Assembly (NCBI RefSeq): GCF_900099615.1
Contig: NZ_FMTE01000004.1
Span: 62,001-126,000 of the forward strand
Source: Borreliella japonica
GTDB lineage: Bacteria; Spirochaetota; Spirochaetia; Borreliales; Borreliaceae
Length of the DNA stretch: 64,000 bases
Direction of reading: 5' to 3'
Shown here: positions 59,872-64,000 of the stretch, piece after piece
How the letters are laid out: each line of letters opens with the position of its first letter
Numbering within the stretch: the first letter of the stretch is position 1
Position numbers and translations under genes: made by a program
Notes under the pieces: model-generated
Databases searched by the model: none
The model's input: the letters and a program-made list of their open reading frames with translations, nothing else
Told to the model about the DNA's origin: nothing

Positions 59872-61176
59872 ATGAAAAGAGTCTACAGTAAAATAGAGTC
59901 TATAGCAGGCAATGTAATAACTGTTACAGCTCAAGGTATTAGGTACGGTGAGCTTGCTATTGTGAAAGCAAAAGATACAAGTTCTCTGGCCGAAGTAATT
60001 AAACTTGATCGAGAAAAAGTTTCCCTTCAAGTTTATGGTGGTACAAGAGGTGTTTCTACGTCAGACGAGATAAAATTTTTAGGACATTCAATGCAAGTTT
60101 CATTTTCTGATAATTTGTTGGGTAGAATTTTTGATGGTTCTGGGAATCCTAGAGATGGAGGCCCTTCTCTAGATGATAATTTGATTGAAATTGGGGGGCC
60201 TTCTGCAAATCCCGCAAAACGTATTGTTCCTAGGAATATGATAAGGACAGGACTTCCAATGATAGATGTTTTTAACACTCTTGTTGAATCTCAAAAATTA
60301 CCAATCTTTTCTGTTTCTGGTGAGCCTTATAATGAGCTTCTTGTAAGAATTGCACTTCAAGCAGAGGTTGATTTGATAATTCTTGGTGGAATGGGGCTTA
60401 AGCATGATGATTATTTGACTTTTAAAGATTCTTTAGAAAAAGGAGGCGCTTTAAGTAGAACAATTTTTTTTGTTCATACTGCTAATGATTCTGTTGTTGA
60501 ATCTTTAACTGTTCCTGATATTTCGCTTTCTGTTGCTGAAAAGTTTGCTCTCAAGGGTAAAAAAGTTTTAGTTCTTCTTACAGATATGACAAATTTTGCT
60601 GATGCGATGAAAGAAATATCTATTACAATGGAGCAAGTACCTTCTAATAGAGGTTATCCTGGAGATTTATATTCTCAGCTTGCATATCGTTATGAGAAGG
60701 CTATTGATTTTGAAGGTGCAGGATCGGTTACAATACTTGCGGTTACAACTATGCCGGGTGATGATGTTACTCATCCTGTTCCTGATAATACTGGGTATAT
60801 TACAGAAGGTCAGTACTATTTAAAGGGCGGCAGAATAGAACCTTTTGGATCGCTTTCAAGGCTCAAGCAAATGGTAAATAGTAAGACCAGGGACGATCAC
60901 AGGACTATAATGGATTCAATGATTAAGCTTTACGCATCTTCAAAAGAATCTGTAGAAAAGAAGGCTATGGGATTTAATATGACTAAGTGGGATGAGAAAT
61001 TACTCAAGTATAGCAACATGTTTGAAAGCAAGATGATGGATTTGTCTGTTAATATTCCTTTAGAAGAGGCTTTAGATTTGGGTTGGGATATTCTTGCTAG
61101 TTGTTTTAGTCCAAAAGAAACAGGAATAAAAACAGACCTTATTGAAAAATATTGGCCTAAAAAAGAGACCTTTTGA
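59872..61176 (+). CDS. atpB: V-type ATP synthase subunit B
   Basis: This non-catalytic subunit alternates with A in the hexamer. The family [12 protein letters not shown]-like segment (here [12 protein letters not shown]), [20 protein letters not shown] and the [10 protein letters not shown] end region are present. It lacks a canonical Walker A, as B subunits do. TTG 59854 is a possible earlier start, but ATG 59872 ([10 protein letters not shown]) matches the family start; the SD GGAGA is 12 bases away, longer than usual. 434 residues. Confidence 0.97.
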   Translation: MKRVYSKIESIAGNVITVTAQGIRYGELAIVKAKDTSSLAEVIKLDREKVSLQVYGGTRGVSTSDEIKFLGHSMQVSFSDNLLGRIFDGSGNPRDGGPSLDDNLIEIGGPSANPAKRIVPRNMIRTGLPMIDVFNTLVESQKLPIFSVSGEPYNELLVRIALQAEVDLIILGGMGLKHDDYLTFKDSLEKGGALSRTIFFVHTANDSVVESLTVPDISLSVAEKFALKGKKVLVLLTDMTNFADAMKEISITMEQVPSNRGYPGDLYSQLAYRYEKAIDFEGAGSVTILAVTTMPGDDVTHPVPDNTGYITEGQYYLKGGRIEPFGSLSRLKQMVNSKTRDDHRTIMDSMIKLYASSKESVEKKAMGFNMTKWDEKLLKYSNMFESKMMDLSVNIPLEEALDLGWDILASCFSPKETGIKTDLIEKYWPKKETF

Positions 61177-61178
61177 TT

Positions 61179-61778
61179 ATGCCTAAAATTAAATTGACCA
61201 AAAATGATCTTAAAAAGCAAAAAGATGAACTTAAAATGTTTAATAGATATTTGCCTACTTTGCAGCTTAAGAAGCAACAGCTTTATATGGAAATTGTTAG
61301 AATTGAGAATTCTTACAAAATCAAAAATCTTGAGCAACAAAAACTTAAGGATAGTATTTCAAATTGGATTTCTCTTTTTGGCGAGAAATTTCCTTTTGAG
61401 AGTTGGATTCAAGTAAAAACAGTGGTAAAGAAGTCTTTAAATATTGCAGGGGTTGCAATTCCTATATTTGATTCTATTGAATATGAAGATATAAGGCATG
61501 ATTTACTTTTTACTCCTTATTGGGTAGATAAGGGGATTGAAATTCTTAAAATTGTGATTCAAATTGATGTAGAGCTTAAAATTTTAAAAAAACAAATCGC
61601 TTTGCTTTTAAAAGAGTTTCGAGTAACATCCCAAAGAGTTAATTTATTTGAGAAAGTGATGATACCAACAGCTAAAGCTAATATAAAAAAAATTAATATA
61701 TATCTTGGAGATCAGCAAACTGCAGCTGTTGTAAGAGGTAAAATTGCTAAGTCTAATTTGATTGATAAAAAAAGATAG
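61179..61778 (+). CDS. atpD: V-type ATP synthase subunit D
   Basis: Subunit D is the central rotor shaft. The 199-residue protein is mainly two long helices: LTKNDLKKQKDELKMFNRYL at the start and LLLKEFRVTSQRVNLFEKVM at about 150-170, the latter being the family signature. ATG 61179 lies two bases past the atpB stop; an in-frame TTG at 61173 overlaps atpB. It is followed by atpI after 10 bp. Confidence 0.94.
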   Translation: MPKIKLTKNDLKKQKDELKMFNRYLPTLQLKKQQLYMEIVRIENSYKIKNLEQQKLKDSISNWISLFGEKFPFESWIQVKTVVKKSLNIAGVAIPIFDSIEYEDIRHDLLFTPYWVDKGIEILKIVIQIDVELKILKKQIALLLKEFRVTSQRVNLFEKVMIPTAKANIKKINIYLGDQQTAAVVRGKIAKSNLIDKKR

Positions 61779-61788
61779 GAACAAGCTT

Positions 61789-63618
61789 ATGATTGTAAAA
61801 ATGAAAAAAATTCTACTTTTGACTTTATCAAAATATAAAAAAGAATCATTAGAGATTTTAAGAGATTTTGGAGCAGTTCATATTAATTATTGTAATAAAA
61901 GTTCGGATTCCTTAAAAAAAAGCATTGATGATCGGCAAATTTTAATGCAAGCTTTTTCGCTACTTAGAGAAGATGGAGGTGTTAAGGCTTTGAAATCTTC
62001 TAATGGTAATTTTTTGGATATTGCAAAGAGCATAGTCAATTTAGGTAATGAGATTAAAGAATTTCAAGATATTAAACGATCCTTATTGCATGAAAGGAGT
62101 TTGATTTCTGTTTGGGGGAATTTTTCTTTAGAGAATGTTAACAAATTGAAAGAATCTAACATTTATATTCACTTTTTTAAAATCCAAAAAAGTGAATATA
62201 AAAATTTATTAAAAGATCCTAATGTTAATGTTTTTTTGATTAAAAATGTAAAAAACACTTCTTATTTTGTAAGTGTTGGTGAGTTTGAACAAAAAATTGA
62301 GATTGCTGATGAGTTTAAGTTTAATTTTGATCTTGATTATATTAATAATAAATTAAAGGTTGTTGATGAGATTTTGGATCAAAAATTGACCCAAATTTCT
62401 CTTTTTAATAAATATATTGATATTTTAAGGGATGAAATAAAAAAATATGATCAAATTGTAGAGTTTGAGCAAGTTTTAGCTGATATGCAAACCGATTTTG
62501 AGGATTTTTCGTATATTACAGGATTTGTTCCAGCTGAAAGTCAAGAATCTCTTAAAAGCTCTGTGTTAAAAGCAGGTTTTGCAGTTCAATTTGCAGATCC
62601 TGAAGAAAACGATATTATTCCAACCTATATAAAAAGGAAAGGAATCGCCAATTTAGCTGCTCCTATTTTTAGTATTTTAGAGACAATTCCCGGGTATAAA
62701 GAAAGAGACATAAGTTTTATTTTTATGTTATTTTTCTTTGTGTTTTTTGGTATGATAATAGGTGATGCAGCTTATGGAGTGATATTTTTTTTGATAGGAA
62801 TTTTGCTTAGTTTGAGTTTTATTCTTAAAGGTAAGCCTTTAACTTCAGTTCATGGGTTAATATTTTATCTTAGTGTGGCATCGATACTTTATGGTTCTAT
62901 GACTGGGACTTGGTTTGGTAGTTCTTTAGTTCTTGAAATGTTTCCTATTTTGAATTCATTTAAAGTTAGTTATTTGACAGAGAAAAATAGTGTTCAAAAT
63001 ATTATCTTTATTTGCTTTTCAATAGGAGTTTTGCAAATTTCATTAGCTCATGTTTGGAATTTTTTCAGACAAGTAAAAGAAAAGCCCCATGTTCATTCAA
63101 TTGCACAGATTGGTTGGCTTACATGTATATCTGGTCTTTATTATCTTGTTTTGAATTTAATACTTAGTCAATCTCGATTTCCCATGTATAATGCTGTTTA
63201 TAATATAATATATTTTGGTGTTGCGCTTGTATTTGTTTTTGGCAAGCAAGATGGTTCAAATTTTTTCAAGTGCATATTGAAAAGTTTTGGGGGCATTATA
63301 GAGCAGTTTTTAACCACTGTGTCAGGGTTTGCAGATATAATATCTTATATTAGGCTTTTTGCAGTTGGACTTGCGGGGCTTTCAATCTCAGCAAGTTTTA
63401 ATGCTATGTCAATGCCTTTGTTAAAATCTTCCAATATTGGTTTTATAGTGGCCGGGATTATTGTTATACTTTTTGGGCATATTTTAAATATAATGCTATC
63501 TCTGCTTTCAGTGATTGTTCATGGGGTAAGGCTTAATATGCTTGAATTTTCGAACCATTTAGGGCAAGAATGGAGTGGGCACGCTTATAAGCCTTTTAGA
63601 AAAATAAAAAAAAAATAA
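61789..63618 (+). CDS. atpI: V-type ATP synthase subunit I (a-subunit)
   Basis: This large membrane subunit forms the ion half-channels beside the rotor ring. The soluble N-half (1-300, coiled-coil rich) belongs to the stator. About seven or eight membrane helices follow from residue 310 on. The key Arg-bearing helix near ISYIRLFAVGLAGLSISASF carries the essential Arg. ATG 61789 after AGGA is chosen over an upstream TTG. The coding region contains a 17-bp perfect inverted repeat (62162-62202). 609 residues. Confidence 0.95.
   Translation: MIVKMKKILLLTLSKYKKESLEILRDFGAVHINYCNKSSDSLKKSIDDRQILMQAFSLLREDGGVKALKSSNGNFLDIAKSIVNLGNEIKEFQDIKRSLLHERSLISVWGNFSLENVNKLKESNIYIHFFKIQKSEYKNLLKDPNVNVFLIKNVKNTSYFVSVGEFEQKIEIADEFKFNFDLDYINNKLKVVDEILDQKLTQISLFNKYIDILRDEIKKYDQIVEFEQVLADMQTDFEDFSYITGFVPAESQESLKSSVLKAGFAVQFADPEENDIIPTYIKRKGIANLAAPIFSILETIPGYKERDISFIFMLFFFVFFGMIIGDAAYGVIFFLIGILLSLSFILKGKPLTSVHGLIFYLSVASILYGSMTGTWFGSSLVLEMFPILNSFKVSYLTEKNSVQNIIFICFSIGVLQISLAHVWNFFRQVKEKPHVHSIAQIGWLTCISGLYYLVLNLILSQSRFPMYNAVYNIIYFGVALVFVFGKQDGSNFFKCILKSFGGIIEQFLTTVSGFADIISYIRLFAVGLAGLSISASFNAMSMPLLKSSNIGFIVAGIIVILFGHILNIMLSLLSVIVHGVRLNMLEFSNHLGQEWSGHAYKPFRKIKKK
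62162..62202 (+). repeat. 17-bp perfect inverted repeat inside atpI
   Basis: The arms 62162-62178 and 62186-62202 are exact complements around the 7-base loop AAAATCC. The core is TTCACTTTTTT / AAAAAAGTGAA. It would form a strong hairpin in the V-ATPase mRNA, about 1.4 kb before atpK. There is no T tail beyond the stem, so simple termination is unlikely. Confidence 0.85.
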
Positions 63619-63630
63619 AAAGGAGTACTT

Positions 63631-64000
63631 ATGGATATAGGTTTAATAGGAGTTAATTCAGCTTTGACAATCTCAGCAATAGGTTCTGCATTGGGTATGG
63701 GAGCAGCAGGTAGTGCTGCTATTGGAGCATGGAAGAGGTGCTATATGCAAGGAAAACCAGCGCCATTTCTATTGATTGTTTTTGTCTCAGCACCATTGAC
63801 TCAAATAATATATGGATATATTTTAATGAACACGTTATATGAGGTAATGATGCAGACTAATCCATGGTTGCTGCTTGGAGCTGGTCTTGGTGGTGGATTT
63901 GCGATTGCTGTTTCTGGATTTGCTCAAGGTAAGGCAGCAGCAGGTGCTTGTGATGCTTTTTCTGAGACTGGGAAAGGATTTGCTACATACCTATTAGTTT
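63631..64000 (+). CDS. atpK: V-type ATP synthase subunit K (proteolipid), 3' end missing
   Basis: This forms the membrane rotor ring. The visible 123 codons begin MDIGLIGVNSALTISAIG and hold three of the usual four helices, with glycine/alanine-rich GSALGMGAAGSAAIGAWK and GAGLGGGFAIAVSGFAQGKA. The helix 2 region contains no Glu in what is visible at PFLLIVFVSAPLTQIIYGYI; a Gln sits at the place where some K subunits carry Gln/Glu. The SD AAAAGGAG is strong. The stop lies beyond the window, as the family is about 140-160 residues. Confidence 0.95.
   Translation, partial: MDIGLIGVNSALTISAIGSALGMGAAGSAAIGAWKRCYMQGKPAPFLLIVFVSAPLTQIIYGYILMNTLYEVMMQTNPWLLLGAGLGGGFAIAVSGFAQGKAAAGACDAFSETGKGFATYLLV

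Overview
The window is a low-GC spirochaete chromosome segment, almost certainly from a Lyme-group Borrelia (B. burgdorferi sensu lato). The main evidence is a 336-residue flagellin whose middle is Ala/Pro/Gln-rich in the Lyme FlaB manner. Supporting evidence includes a contiguous TolC/MFP/RND efflux operon of the BesCAB type, a 900-residue GreA fusion, a V-type ATPase operon in place of an F-type one, a lone thiolase suited to a mevalonate pathway, and many TTG/GTG starts behind strong purine-rich Shine-Dalgarno (SD) sites. I cannot settle the species without alignment. About 85% of genes lie on the + strand, which is visibly G+T-rich. This suggests that the replication fork moves left to right here.

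Layout. 1-3.6 kb: the 5' end of nagA (minus), then fliD and flaB, with a CsrA-type leader hairpin and a strong terminator. 3.7-6.9 kb: a glycine betaine/proline ABC transporter (proV-proW-proX) and a convergent yidD. 7.0-12.8 kb: besC-besA-besB plus a small PII-like gene, followed by about 400 bp that seem to hold a decayed reading frame. 13.2-19.7 kb: acyl-CoA ligase, a PASTA-bearing penicillin-binding protein, hisS and a membrane TPR protein. 19.9-30.2 kb: a long co-directional run of TPR gene, greA fusion, recA, scpA-like, rluB-like, cmk, rpsA and three envelope-associated genes. 30.4-35.5 kb: rpsB-tsf-frr-uppS-cdsA-rseP, linking translation to envelope lipid synthesis. 35.5-38.1 kb: a hemolysin III family protein (minus) and a PTS IIBC permease. 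38.1-41.3 kb: rpsF-ssb-rpsR-rplI-dnaB with a clear promoter and leader hairpin. 41.3-49.5 kb: a probable beta-barrel outer-membrane protein (minus), thiolase, a parvulin isomerase, nusB, a TPR protein, map and htrA. 49.7-56.8 kb: a phosphoribosyltransferase, a secreted SPOR-like protein, asnS, murI, rsgA, mutS2 and a small unknown gene. 56.95 kb to the end: the V-type ATPase operon (E, DUF2764, A, B, D, I, truncated K).

Most of this is conserved core genome. No tRNA, rRNA, CRISPR array, insertion sequence or phage gene was recognised. The less ordinary signals are these: two genes that appear to start at ATT behind ideal SD sequences; a 17-bp perfect inverted repeat inside atpI and a 12-bp one just before atpA; an 8-G homopolymer inside the outer-membrane protein gene; a 10-bp perfect inverted repeat over the nagA promoter; two genes that may be translated from leaderless or nearly leaderless mRNA; and a condensin gene (scpA-like) without an adjacent scpB.
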